Source: Comamonadaceae bacterium
Lineage (GTDB): Bacteria; Pseudomonadota; Gammaproteobacteria; Burkholderiales; Burkholderiaceae_C
DNA: 60,181 bases
Assembly (NCBI GenBank): GCA_947455145.1
Contig: CANGME010000011.1
Span: forward strand, 1-60,181
Direction: 5' to 3'
The translations under genes and the position numbers were made by a program. The notes below the pieces were generated by a model. That model worked only from the letters and a program-made list of their open reading frames with translations. It did no database searches and was not told the DNA's origin. Below, piece after piece: positions 27,995 through 40,001 of this stretch. Within the stretch, counting starts at the first letter, position 1. Each line of letters starts with the position of its first letter.

Positions 27995-28519
27995 GTGATT
28001 AGTCTCATAGGACTCCCTGGTTCTGGTAAATCCACTGTCGGGCGCCAGCTTGCACGTCGACTTCAGCTGCCATTTATTGACTCTGATCACTGGATTGAAA
28101 ACCGACTGGGTTGCTCTATCCGCGAGTATTTTGAGCGCGAGGGAGAGTCTTCATTCAGGGATGTCGAAGCGCAAGCGATTGACGAGTTAACGCAAGGCCC
28201 AGTAGGGGTTTTGTCAACGGGTGGTGGCACAGTGTTACGTGCAGACAATCGGACCAATTTACGCAACCGTGGCAAGGTGGTTTATTTGAAGTCATCCCCG
28301 GACGAGTTGTTTCGCCGCTTGCGCCATGACACACAGCGCCCGCTTTTGCAGGTGGCTGATCCGCTACAGCGATTGCGTGATCTTTATTCAGTGCGAGACC
28401 CGCTGTATCGGGAGACCGCACACTTCGTGATTGAAACAGGGCGTCCCTCCGTGGCTTCGCTGGTCAACATGATAATCATGCAGCTTGAGTTGTCAGGGGA
28501 TATTCCCCGGGTCAACTAA
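27995..28519 (+). CDS. aroK: Shikimate kinase
   Basis: A 174-residue P-loop kinase that phosphorylates shikimate at the 3-position in the chorismate pathway. Walker A is GLPGSGKSTVG at residue 6, the shikimate-binding DSDHWIE follows near residue 30, with STGGGTVLR and the lid DTQRPLLQ. It starts at GTG 27995 with a GAGC-type weak ribosome site overlapping the end of the lipoprotein region; this start gives the exact family N-terminus. It precedes aroB as in most proteobacteria. Confidence 0.96.
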   Translation: MISLIGLPGSGKSTVGRQLARRLQLPFIDSDHWIENRLGCSIREYFEREGESSFRDVEAQAIDELTQGPVGVLSTGGGTVLRADNRTNLRNRGKVVYLKSSPDELFRRLRHDTQRPLLQVADPLQRLRDLYSVRDPLYRETAHFVIETGRPSVASLVNMIIMQLELSGDIPRVN

Positions 28520-28577
28520 GCAGTGTGTTCACCAACCTTTGTGTGGGTGATCAGAGAGTGGCCTAAACTCAAAGCTT

Positions 28578-29702
28578 ATGTACGCAACTCCTGAAACTCC
28601 ATCACGTCCCAACAGCCAAGTTCACATTGAACTGGCGGAGCGCAGTTACCCCATCGCCATCGGCGGCGCTTTAATCCAGGCGTCAGAATCCTTCGCCAAC
28701 CTGCCTAAAGCAAGCCAGGTGTTGATTGTCAGCAACACAACAGTCGCCCCGCTGTATGCCGAACAGCTCAAAACCGCGCTGCTCCAGCACTACCCCAAGG
28801 TGCACGTGTTGGAGTTGCCCGATGGGGAAGTCTTCAAGACCTGGGAGACGCTCAATCTGATTTTTGATGTGCTGCTACAAAACGAATGTGACCGCAAAAC
28901 CGTGCTGTTTGCACTTGGTGGAGGTGTGGTGGGCGACATGACAGGCTTTGCTGCCGCAAGCTACATGCGTGGCGTGCCCTTTGTGCAAGTGCCCACTACG
29001 CTGCTGGCCCAGGTAGATTCATCGGTCGGCGGCAAGACTGCGATCAACCACCCTCTGGGTAAAAACATGGTGGGCGCGTTCTATCAGCCCCTGCGTGTGG
29101 TGTGCGATCTGGACACGCTCAAGACCTTGCCCGCGCGTGAACTGAGCGCTGGCTTGGCCGAGGTCATCAAGTACGGGCCGATTGCTGACATGGCATTTTT
29201 GGATTGGATTGAATTGCACATCAGCGACTTGATGGCTGGCGATTCAGATGCACTGGCCAAGGCCATTCAGCGGAGTTGCGAGATCAAGGCGGAAGTGGTT
29301 GGCCAAGACGAGCGCGAGTCAGGCCTGCGGGCCATCCTCAACTTCGGCCACACCTTCGGGCACGCCATTGAGTCGGGCATGGGCTATGGGAAATGGCTGC
29401 ATGGGGAGGCGGTGGGCTGTGGGATGGTCATGGCCGCAGAACTCTCGCAACGTCTGGGCTTGATTGAGCCTGGATTTGTGCAACGGCTCAAACACTTGAT
29501 TCAAAAAGCCGGTTTGCCCGTGGCAGGGCCGATCTTGTCAGCAACCGACAACGCCGGGCGCTATCTGGAGCTCATGCGGGTCGACAAAAAGACCGAAGCG
29601 GGTGAACTCCGGTTTGTGCTGATCGACGGCCCGGGTCGCGCAGTGGTTCGCAGCGCGCCTGATGTCTTGGTGCGTCAGGTTATTGAAGTTTGTTGCATTT
29701 AA
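28578..29702 (+). CDS. aroB: 3-dehydroquinate synthase
   Basis: A 374-residue NAD- and metal-dependent enzyme making 3-dehydroquinate from DAHP, second step of the shikimate pathway. NAD-site [38 protein letters not shown], and the metal ligands Glu (GLAEVIKYG) and His ([21 protein letters not shown]) are all visible. Family length and order are normal. It is followed by a repeat and then dgt. Confidence 0.97.
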   Translation: MYATPETPSRPNSQVHIELAERSYPIAIGGALIQASESFANLPKASQVLIVSNTTVAPLYAEQLKTALLQHYPKVHVLELPDGEVFKTWETLNLIFDVLLQNECDRKTVLFALGGGVVGDMTGFAAASYMRGVPFVQVPTTLLAQVDSSVGGKTAINHPLGKNMVGAFYQPLRVVCDLDTLKTLPARELSAGLAEVIKYGPIADMAFLDWIELHISDLMAGDSDALAKAIQRSCEIKAEVVGQDERESGLRAILNFGHTFGHAIESGMGYGKWLHGEAVGCGMVMAAELSQRLGLIEPGFVQRLKHLIQKAGLPVAGPILSATDNAGRYLELMRVDKKTEAGELRFVLIDGPGRAVVRSAPDVLVRQVIEVCCI

Positions 29703-29716
29703 TAATACTTGCTCCT

Positions 29717-29759
29717 TAATTGATAGCTTCTTGTGCTTGTATTTAAAGGGCTATAACGG
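29717..29759. repeat. Comamonadaceae-type interspersed repeat
   Basis: The segment beginning TTAATTGATAGCTTCTTG and ending AAGGGCTATAACGG resembles a short repeat I recall from many Comamonadaceae genomes, with the pattern ATAGCT-N3-TG-GCTT-N6-AAGGGCTA. It fills most of the aroB-dgt spacer and ends nine bases before the dgt ATG, so it may supply the 5' end of the dgt transcript. The family assignment rests on memory, not on a search. Confidence 0.55.
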
Positions 29760-29767
29760 TTTTATTC

Positions 29768-30937
29768 ATGAATCTTGCCCCCTACGCCTGTGACCCAGCA
29801 CAAACGCGTGGCCGCCGCCACGCCGAGTCGCCCGCACCGACGCGCACTGACTTCCAACGCGACCGCGACCGCATCGTTCACTCCACCGCGTTTCGCCGTC
29901 TGGTGTACAAAACCCAGGTGTTTTTGAACCACGAAGGCGACCTGTTTCGTACCCGGCTCACCCACTCGCTGGAGGTGGCGCAACTGGGCCGCTCGATTGC
30001 CCGTGCACTACAGCTAAACGAAGACCTGGTGGAAGCCATTGCCCTGGCGCATGACCTGGGCCACACCCCATTTGGTCATGCAGGCCAAGATGCGCTCAAT
30101 GCCTGCATGGCCGAGCACGGCGGCTTTGAGCACAACCTGCAAAGTCTGCGCGTGGTGGACAGCCTGGAGGAGCGCTACCCGCAGTTTGACGGCTTGAACC
30201 TCACCTTTGAAACACGCGAAGGCATCCTCAAACATTGCTCCCGCAGCAACGCCGAGCAGCTTGAAGCGCAGGAGCCGCAAGGCATTGGCCAGCGGTTTCT
30301 GAACCGCACCCAGCCCAGCCTAGAGGCGCAGTTGTGCAACCTGGCCGATGAGATTGCCTACAACGCGCATGACATTGATGACGGCGTGCGCTCAGGCTTG
30401 ATCACGCTGGCGCAGTTGCAAGATATTCCGCTGTTCGATGGCTTTCGGCGTGAAGCCTTGCAGGCCCATCCAGTGCTAGCAAATTCCGGTCGGCGCTTGT
30501 TGTTCGAGACCATTCGCCGCATGCTCAGCGCCCAGGTGTATGACGTGATAGCCGCCACCCAGGCCGCACTGGATAAGGCCCAGCCTGAGACTGTCGATGA
30601 GGTCAGAGCAGCAGCCCCCCTGCTGTGTTTTAGCCAAGCCATGCGCCAGCAATCATTGGCCCTGAAGCAGTTCTTACTGCACCAGTTGTACCGCCACCCC
30701 AAGGTGATGGACACCACGCGGCAGGCACGGCAAGTCATCACAGAATTGTTTGCGCTCTACGCGCAGACTCCACAAGAAATGCAGGCAGGTTTTGCCGCTC
30801 AAGCACAGGCCACGCAGACAGGCGTCGAGGCCACGCAAGTCAAGCTGCGTGTGGTGGCCGATTACATCGCCGGCATGACCGACCGCTTTGCCTCACGCGA
30901 GCATGAGCGCCTGACCGGGCAGAAGTTGCTGACATGA
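29768..30937 (+). CDS. dgt: dGTP triphosphohydrolase-like protein
   Basis: A 389-residue HD-domain enzyme of the deoxyguanosinetriphosphate triphosphohydrolase-like family, which cleaves dNTPs to nucleoside and tripolyphosphate. The HD signature is split over RTRLTHSLEVAQLGRSIAR and ALAHDLGHTPFGHAGQDAL; the C-terminal metal/substrate residues lie in LADEIAYNAHDIDDG. The N-terminus with RTDFQRDRDRIVHSTAFRRL is family-typical. Start at 29768, just after the repeat. Stop overlaps the MFS gene in ATGA, heading a four-gene coupled run. Confidence 0.93.
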   Translation: MNLAPYACDPAQTRGRRHAESPAPTRTDFQRDRDRIVHSTAFRRLVYKTQVFLNHEGDLFRTRLTHSLEVAQLGRSIARALQLNEDLVEAIALAHDLGHTPFGHAGQDALNACMAEHGGFEHNLQSLRVVDSLEERYPQFDGLNLTFETREGILKHCSRSNAEQLEAQEPQGIGQRFLNRTQPSLEAQLCNLADEIAYNAHDIDDGVRSGLITLAQLQDIPLFDGFRREALQAHPVLANSGRRLLFETIRRMLSAQVYDVIAATQAALDKAQPETVDEVRAAAPLLCFSQAMRQQSLALKQFLLHQLYRHPKVMDTTRQARQVITELFALYAQTPQEMQAGFAAQAQATQTGVEATQVKLRVVADYIAGMTDRFASREHERLTGQKLLT

Positions 30938-32193
30938 GTGCGGGCTTGCACCAGCGACAGGGCGCACTGCTTCCCGCTTGGATCGTGGTCGGGGCGGGCG
31001 TGGTGGCGGCGCTGCACGTGGGCAAGCTGCCTCCGGCTTTGCCAGAGCTTCGTGATGCGCTGAACCTAACGTTGGTTCAAGCGGGGTTCTTGCTCTCGCT
31101 CGTGCAGTTGGCGGGCATGACGCTGGGGCTGGCAGTGGGCTTGGCGGCGGATGGGATGGGGCTCAAGCGCAGCATGCTCACGGGCCTGATGATTTTGGGT
31201 GCTGCGTCCGCCTTGGGCGGCTGGGCCACCGATGCCACCAGTCTTTTGCTGTTGCGTGCAGTGGAGAGTTTTGGTTTTTTGCTGGTTTGCTTGCCCGGCC
31301 CCAGCCTGATTCGGCAACTCGTGCCAGCGCATCGGATCAGCACCTTGCTGGGCATTTGGAGCACCTATATGCCGCTTGGTATGGCCACGGCTTTGCTGGT
31401 GGGGCCATTCGTTCTTTCTGTGGGGGGCTGGCAGATTTGGTGGTGGGTCTTGGCTGGGGTGTCCTTGGGTATGGCTTTGGTGTTGTGGCGACTGGTGCCT
31501 GCGGACAAGACGCGTGTTAAGCGTCTTAATCCCGACCCAGACCATCCCCTAGCGCCCCAAGCAGCGGCGTGGAAACACCGCTTGCGGCAGACTTTGGGTT
31601 CGCGTGGCCCTTGGTTGGTAGCGCTCACTTTCACGGTGTACTCGGGGCAGTGGCTGGCGGTGGTGGGGTTCTTGCCGACGGTCTACGCGCAGGCTGGTTT
31701 GAGCGGTGGAGTGACTGCCGTTCTTACAGCGTTTGTGGCGGCCATTAACATGGTGGGCAATGTGGCTGCGGGTCGATTGCTAGACCGGGGCGTTCAAGCC
31801 CGCGTCTTGTTGATGGTCGGCTTTAGCGTGATGGCTCTGGGGACATTAGCGGCCTTTGCCACATACCCCTTAACGCCGCAGGGCACGGGCTTGCCAGCGT
31901 CCATCCGCTTTGTTGCCGTGCTGATGTTCTCCATGGTGGGCGGCCTGATTCCTGGTACGCTTTTTTCACTGGCGGTGCGCTTAGCGCCCTCAGCGGACAC
32001 GGTGTCCACCACTGTAGGTTGGGCGCAGCAATGGTCGGCCTTAGGTCAATTTTCGGGGCCTCCGTTGGTGGCGGGCTTGGCCAGTCGTGTGGGGGGCTGG
32101 CATTGGACTTGGAGCGTGACGGGCACGTGTTGCCTATTGGGCCTTTTGTTGGCCTGGCAGATCAGTAAAACAACTCAATTGAGAGCATCATGA
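30934..32193 (+). CDS. Major facilitator superfamily transporter
   Basis: A 419-residue protein with about twelve hydrophobic helices and the MFS loop 2-3 region GLAADGMGLKRSMLTGL. It resembles the CynX/NimT-like branch of the superfamily, but the substrate is not predictable. The start overlaps the dgt stop and its stop overlaps the DUF1415 gene, both ATGA, so it is co-translated with dgt; whether the dNTPase and the transporter are linked in function is unknown. Confidence 0.85.
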   Translation: MSAGLHQRQGALLPAWIVVGAGVVAALHVGKLPPALPELRDALNLTLVQAGFLLSLVQLAGMTLGLAVGLAADGMGLKRSMLTGLMILGAASALGGWATDATSLLLLRAVESFGFLLVCLPGPSLIRQLVPAHRISTLLGIWSTYMPLGMATALLVGPFVLSVGGWQIWWWVLAGVSLGMALVLWRLVPADKTRVKRLNPDPDHPLAPQAAAWKHRLRQTLGSRGPWLVALTFTVYSGQWLAVVGFLPTVYAQAGLSGGVTAVLTAFVAAINMVGNVAAGRLLDRGVQARVLLMVGFSVMALGTLAAFATYPLTPQGTGLPASIRFVAVLMFSMVGGLIPGTLFSLAVRLAPSADTVSTTVGWAQQWSALGQFSGPPLVAGLASRVGGWHWTWSVTGTCCLLGLLLAWQISKTTQLRAS

Positions 32194-32813
32194 ATTCGTC
32201 GGAACAACAAAATTTTGAGCACGCGGTGACGCAAGACACCCGCCACTGGCTGGAGCGTGCCGTCATTGGCCTGAACCTGTGCCCGTTTGCTAAAGCCGTG
32301 CACGTCAAAGGCCAAATTCACTACGTGGTGAGCCAGGCCACCGAGCCGAACGCCCTGCTGGCGGTCTTGGTGAGCGAGCTTCAAGCGCTCCAAACTTGCG
32401 ACCCCAGCGTGCGAGACACCACGCTGCTGATGGCGCCCAATTGCCTGCAAAATTTTCTTGATTTCAATGACTTTTTGGAGCTTGCCGATGAGGCATTGGT
32501 TGAGATGGAGTTGGATGGAATTTTGCAAATTGCCAGCTTTCACCCTCGCTTTCAGTTTGCCGGAACCCGGCCCGACGTCATGGGCAACTTTACTAATCGC
32601 GCACCCTATCCGACACTGCATCTTTTGCGTGAGGACAGTATCGAGCGCGCGGTTGAGGCCTTCCCCGATGCGGAAGAGATTTTTGGAAAGAACATTGAAA
32701 CCCTAGAGAAGCTGGGTCAAACAGGCTGGGCCGCGCTGGGCATAGAGGCCAGGGTGGGGCTGACCGAGCCGCAGAAGAAAGTCAGCAAACCGCGTGGCAA
32801 GATCAAGCCATGA
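32190..32813 (+). CDS. DUF1415 family protein
   Basis: A 207-residue protein matching DUF1415. Characteristic stretches are WLERAVIGLNLCPFAKAVH near residue 15, then LLMAPNCLQNFLDFNDFLE and GILQIASFHPRFQFAGT, and PYPTLHLLREDSIERAV. The conserved Cys and His suggest metal or redox chemistry, but the family has no established function that I know of. It is coupled by ATGA overlaps to the MFS gene before and the methyltransferase after. Confidence 0.88.
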   Translation: MNSSEQQNFEHAVTQDTRHWLERAVIGLNLCPFAKAVHVKGQIHYVVSQATEPNALLAVLVSELQALQTCDPSVRDTTLLMAPNCLQNFLDFNDFLELADEALVEMELDGILQIASFHPRFQFAGTRPDVMGNFTNRAPYPTLHLLREDSIERAVEAFPDAEEIFGKNIETLEKLGQTGWAALGIEARVGLTEPQKKVSKPRGKIKP

Positions 32814-33733
32814 ACGCCAAGAAGCAGGCCGCACCGGCGGCGACACACATCGCGCCCGAGATCAAGGCCGGGCAGTCCATCGAGCTGCTCAAAGAACTCC
32901 ACATCTTGACCCGTGAAGGCAAGCTCAACCAGGATTCACGCCGCAAGCTCAAGCAGGTTTACCACCTCTACCACTTCATTGAAAAGCTGCTCGATGAGCT
33001 GAGATTGGCGGGAAGCCAAGCCCCCATCACTTTGGCCGACCATGGCGCGGGTAAATCCTATCTGGGCTTTATCCTTTACGACCTGTTTTTTAAGACCCTC
33101 CAGAGCGGTCATATCTACGGCATTGAGACCCGTGCTGAGCTGGTGCAGAAATCACGCGAACTGGCGCAGCGCCTGGGTTTTGATCGCATGTCCTTCTTGA
33201 ACCTGAGCGTGCAGGAGTCGGCGCAAAGCGCAGAGCTGCCCGACTGCATTGACGTCGTCACCGCCCTGCATGCCTGCGATACGGCAACCGACGACGCCAT
33301 CGCTTTTGGCCTGCAAAAGCAAGTCCGCTTCATGGTGCTAGTCCCCTGCTGTCAAGCCGAAGTGGCACGCGTCTTGGGCGCTGGCAAGGCCTTGTCTTTG
33401 AGTCGCACCCCACTGGCCGAGCTGTGGCGTCATCCGCTGCACACCCGCGAAATGGGCAGCCAAATCACCAATGTGCTGCGCTGCTTGTACCTAGAGGCCT
33501 GGGGCTACCAAGTCACGGTAACCGAGTTGGTGGGTTGGGAGCACAGCATGAAAAACGAACTCATCATTGCCCGCCACATGGCCCGTAACGACGGGCCTAA
33601 GAAGCGCGCAGCGGCAGATCGTCTCAAAGCCATTCTGGATGAGTTTGGGCTCACAGCTTTGCTGGCCTCACGTTTTCGCCTGCCCGCAAAGTCAGAGCCA
33701 GTGTTGGACGGCAAGACAGAACGCGCTGTTTGA
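32810..33733 (+). CDS. SAM-dependent methyltransferase, METTL25/RRNAD-like
   Basis: A 307-residue class I methyltransferase-like protein. The SAM-binding motif I is LADHGAGKSYLGFILYD near residue 80, motif II includes IYGIETRAELVQKSRELA, and TALHACDTATDDAIAF followed by LVPCCQAEVARV matches the PF13679-type family (METTL25/RRNAD1 relatives). Substrate unknown; related proteins act on RNA or protein. It is the last gene of the dgt operon, with a likely terminator 38 bases after its stop. Confidence 0.8.
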   Translation: MNAKKQAAPAATHIAPEIKAGQSIELLKELHILTREGKLNQDSRRKLKQVYHLYHFIEKLLDELRLAGSQAPITLADHGAGKSYLGFILYDLFFKTLQSGHIYGIETRAELVQKSRELAQRLGFDRMSFLNLSVQESAQSAELPDCIDVVTALHACDTATDDAIAFGLQKQVRFMVLVPCCQAEVARVLGAGKALSLSRTPLAELWRHPLHTREMGSQITNVLRCLYLEAWGYQVTVTELVGWEHSMKNELIIARHMARNDGPKKRAAADRLKAILDEFGLTALLASRFRLPAKSEPVLDGKTERAV

Positions 33734-33770
33734 AGGACTCAAGCGTGATCTGGCGTATTCTCTGGGAATG

Positions 33771-33797
33771 CCGATCATGTGATCGGTCTTGTTTTTT
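33771..33797 (+). terminator. Terminator-like hairpin after the methyltransferase
   Basis: CCGATCA-TG-TGATCGG (33771-33786) is a perfect palindrome followed by TCTTGTTTTTT. A real RNA loop would need four bases, leaving a 6-bp stem, which with the T-run makes a plausible short rho-independent terminator for the dgt operon. It lies ten bases before the glycine-zipper lipoprotein gene, so it may also overlap that gene's promoter. Confidence 0.65.
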
Positions 33798-33806
33798 AAA
33801 GCGTTC

Positions 33807-34268
33807 ATGATGAAAAAATTTATTTCTTTGGTTTTAGTTCTTGTTCTCGTCGGCTGTGCCAGCAGCAGCCCCGATGTGATCCAGCGCAACGATACGCAGC
33901 GTCTGTCAGTTGTGGAAGATGCGGTTGTCCTCTCCGTGCGCAGCGTGACGGTGGAGGGCAGCCAATCAGGAGCGGGGGCTGCAACTGGCGGTGTGTTGGG
34001 TGGTTTGGCAGGTTATGGTGCGGGTAGCGGTCAGCGCGAAGGGCAAATTATTGGCATTTTGGGCGCGGTGGCTGGTGCTGTTGCAGGCAATGTCATTGAG
34101 CGAACGGGCACGCGTGAGGATGCGTTTGAAATTCTGATTCAGCTCAAGAAAACTGGCGACCGACGCGCCATCGTCCAAGGCAAAGGCTCAGAAATCTTCG
34201 CCCCCGGTGAACCGGTTATCTTGGTCACCACTGGCGGTAAAGTCCGCGTCGCAAAAGCCCCTAAATAA
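33807..34268 (+). CDS. Glycine-zipper 2TM lipoprotein (SlyB/Pcp-like)
   Basis: About 153 residues. The signal peptide MMKKFISLVLVLVLVGC ends with a lipobox (LVGC). A glycine-zipper stretch (GGVLGGLAGYGAGSG; GILGAVAGAVAGNVIE) forms the 2TM domain typical of SlyB/Pcp outer-membrane lipoproteins, followed by a small beta-rich C-terminal domain (ILIQLKKTGDRRAIVQGKG). Such proteins stabilise the outer membrane, often in response to Mg2+ or envelope stress. The start could be 33807 or 33810; no clear Shine-Dalgarno. The REP-like element begins ten bases after its stop. Confidence 0.87.
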   Translation: MMKKFISLVLVLVLVGCASSSPDVIQRNDTQRLSVVEDAVVLSVRSVTVEGSQSGAGAATGGVLGGLAGYGAGSGQREGQIIGILGAVAGAVAGNVIERTGTREDAFEILIQLKKTGDRRAIVQGKGSEIFAPGEPVILVTTGGKVRVAKAPK

Positions 34269-34277
34269 CAGGCAAAC

Positions 34278-34300
34278 AATTAGGGTCAGATTCCAATTAA
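34278..34300 (+). repeat. Left REP-like end
   Basis: AATTAGGGTCAGATTCCAATTAA in two parts: AATTA at 34278-34282 and GGGTCAGATTCCAATTAA at 34283-34300. The AATT and CCAATT ends allow a short hairpin. The last 18 bases match the right end perfectly in inverted orientation. GGGTCAGATTCCAATTA-type ends are known near RAYT genes in many bacteria, from memory. Confidence 0.85.
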
Positions 34301-34329
34301 GATGGTGCACCCACTCTCGCTGCACCATC
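34301..34329 (+). promoter_or_regulatory. Stem-loop immediately before the transposase start
   Basis: GATGGTGCA (34301-34309) and TGCACCATC (34321-34329) form a perfect 9-bp stem with an 11-base loop, ending three bases before the transposase ATG. In RNA this would fold over the initiation region, and no Shine-Dalgarno is otherwise visible. IS200 mRNA uses a similar 5' hairpin to limit transposase translation, so a comparable brake is a reasonable inference. Confidence 0.7.
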
Positions 34330-34332
34330 ACC

Positions 34333-35043
34333 ATGGCACGTCTTCCCCGTCTCAGCGTTCCCGGCTATCCGCACCACGTTATTCAACGTGGCAATAACCG
34401 GCAGGCTATTTTCTCAACTCCGGCAGACTATCGTTTGCTGCTGAATTTGCTGGACGAAAACGCCAAAAAATTTGACGTGGCAGTTCATGCTTACGTGCTC
34501 ATGAGCAACCACTTTCACTTGCTGGCCACACCTGAAACCCAGGATGGCTTGCCGAAGATGATGCAGGCGGTGGGGCGGCGTTACGTCCGCTACTTCAACG
34601 ATGCGCAAGGGCGCACGGGCACGCTGTGGGAGGGGCGCTACAAGTCAACCCTGATCCAGACAGATCGCTATCTGATGGCTTGCATGGCCTATATCGACTT
34701 GAACCCAGTGCGAGGAGGGTTGGTGGCACAGGCACGCGACTACCCCTGGTCTAGCCACGGCCATTACATCGGCCAACAGGCAGACCGCTTGATCATCCCG
34801 CACGCCTTGTATTGGGAGTTGGGCAACACGCCTTTTGCGCGTGAAGCGGCCTATGCTGAACTCGTCAATACAGGGGTAAGCGTTGATCAGCAGCAGGCGT
34901 TGACGAAGGCAACACTCAGTGGATGGGCCTTGGGAGAGGCTGATTTTGTCAATGATTTACAAAAGAAGACCGAAAGACGGGTCAACAAAGTGGGCGCAGG
35001 GCGTCCTGTTTCAGTCTTAAAAAATCAATTAAATAAGCTTTAA
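34333..35043 (+). CDS. REP-associated tyrosine transposase (RAYT)
   Basis: About 236 residues of the Y1 (IS200/TnpA-REP) transposase family. The opening MARLPRLSVPGYPHHVIQRG and the HUH site SNHFHLLATP (His-Phe-His) are diagnostic, and the candidate catalytic Tyr lies in VGRRYVRYFN; ACMAYIDLNPVRGGLV and YPWSSHGHY are further RAYT hallmarks. The enzyme cuts single-stranded DNA at REP hairpins. The start is ATG 34333; the longer frame upstream would pass through the lipoprotein gene and has no homology. The C-terminal tail is Lys/Arg-rich (KKTERRVNKVGAGRP), likely for DNA binding. The frame is intact, so it may be active. Confidence 0.92.
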   Translation: MARLPRLSVPGYPHHVIQRGNNRQAIFSTPADYRLLLNLLDENAKKFDVAVHAYVLMSNHFHLLATPETQDGLPKMMQAVGRRYVRYFNDAQGRTGTLWEGRYKSTLIQTDRYLMACMAYIDLNPVRGGLVAQARDYPWSSHGHYIGQQADRLIIPHALYWELGNTPFAREAAYAELVNTGVSVDQQQALTKATLSGWALGEADFVNDLQKKTERRVNKVGAGRPVSVLKNQLNKL

Positions 35044-35119
35044 ATCCAATAGATATAATCACTAGCAGCTATTATTTTTGATGTGTCCCTAATAAATAAT
35101 TGATTAAATTTATCGCAAA

Positions 35120-35142
35120 TTAATTGGAATCTGACCCCAATT
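35120..35142 (-). repeat. Right REP-like end
   Basis: The inverted counterpart of the left end: TTAATTGGAATCTGACCC (35120-35137) followed by CAATT. AATTGG and CCAATT within it form a 6-bp hairpin with a nine-base loop, the type of structure recognised by RAYT enzymes. It ends eight bases before the predicted gltB -35 box. Confidence 0.85.
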
Positions 35143-35149
35143 ATTCTGC

Positions 35150-35178
35150 TTGGCAAATGTGTCGCGGTGGTCTATGCT
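35150..35178 (+). promoter_or_regulatory. Predicted gltB promoter
   Basis: TTGGCA (35150-35155) and TATGCT (35173-35178) are separated by exactly 17 bases, a good sigma-70 promoter pointing at gltB, whose ATG lies 33 bases further on behind an AGGAG ribosome site. The -35 box starts eight bases after the right REP end, so the element sits just upstream of the promoter without breaking it. Confidence 0.65.
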
Positions 35179-35211
35179 CTGAACCCTTGTGCAATTTTTT
35201 AGGAGCGCGCC

Positions 35212-39978
<4,767 letters not shown>

Positions 39979-40001
39979 GAAAAGTTGAGGAAAGAACCAT
40001 C

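Larger units (their letters stand above)
34278..35142 (+). mobile_element. RAYT transposase gene with inverted REP-like ends
   Basis: An 865-base unit bounded by inverted copies of a 23-base sequence (34278-34300 and 35120-35142) with one mismatch. It contains one gene for a Y1/HUH transposase (34333-35043), a start-proximal hairpin, and an AT-rich 3' segment. The layout matches RAYT units, in which a transposase related to IS200/IS605 sits between the REP sequences it processes. No target duplication was looked for beyond the ends. The unit lies between the lipoprotein gene and gltB. Confidence 0.85.
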
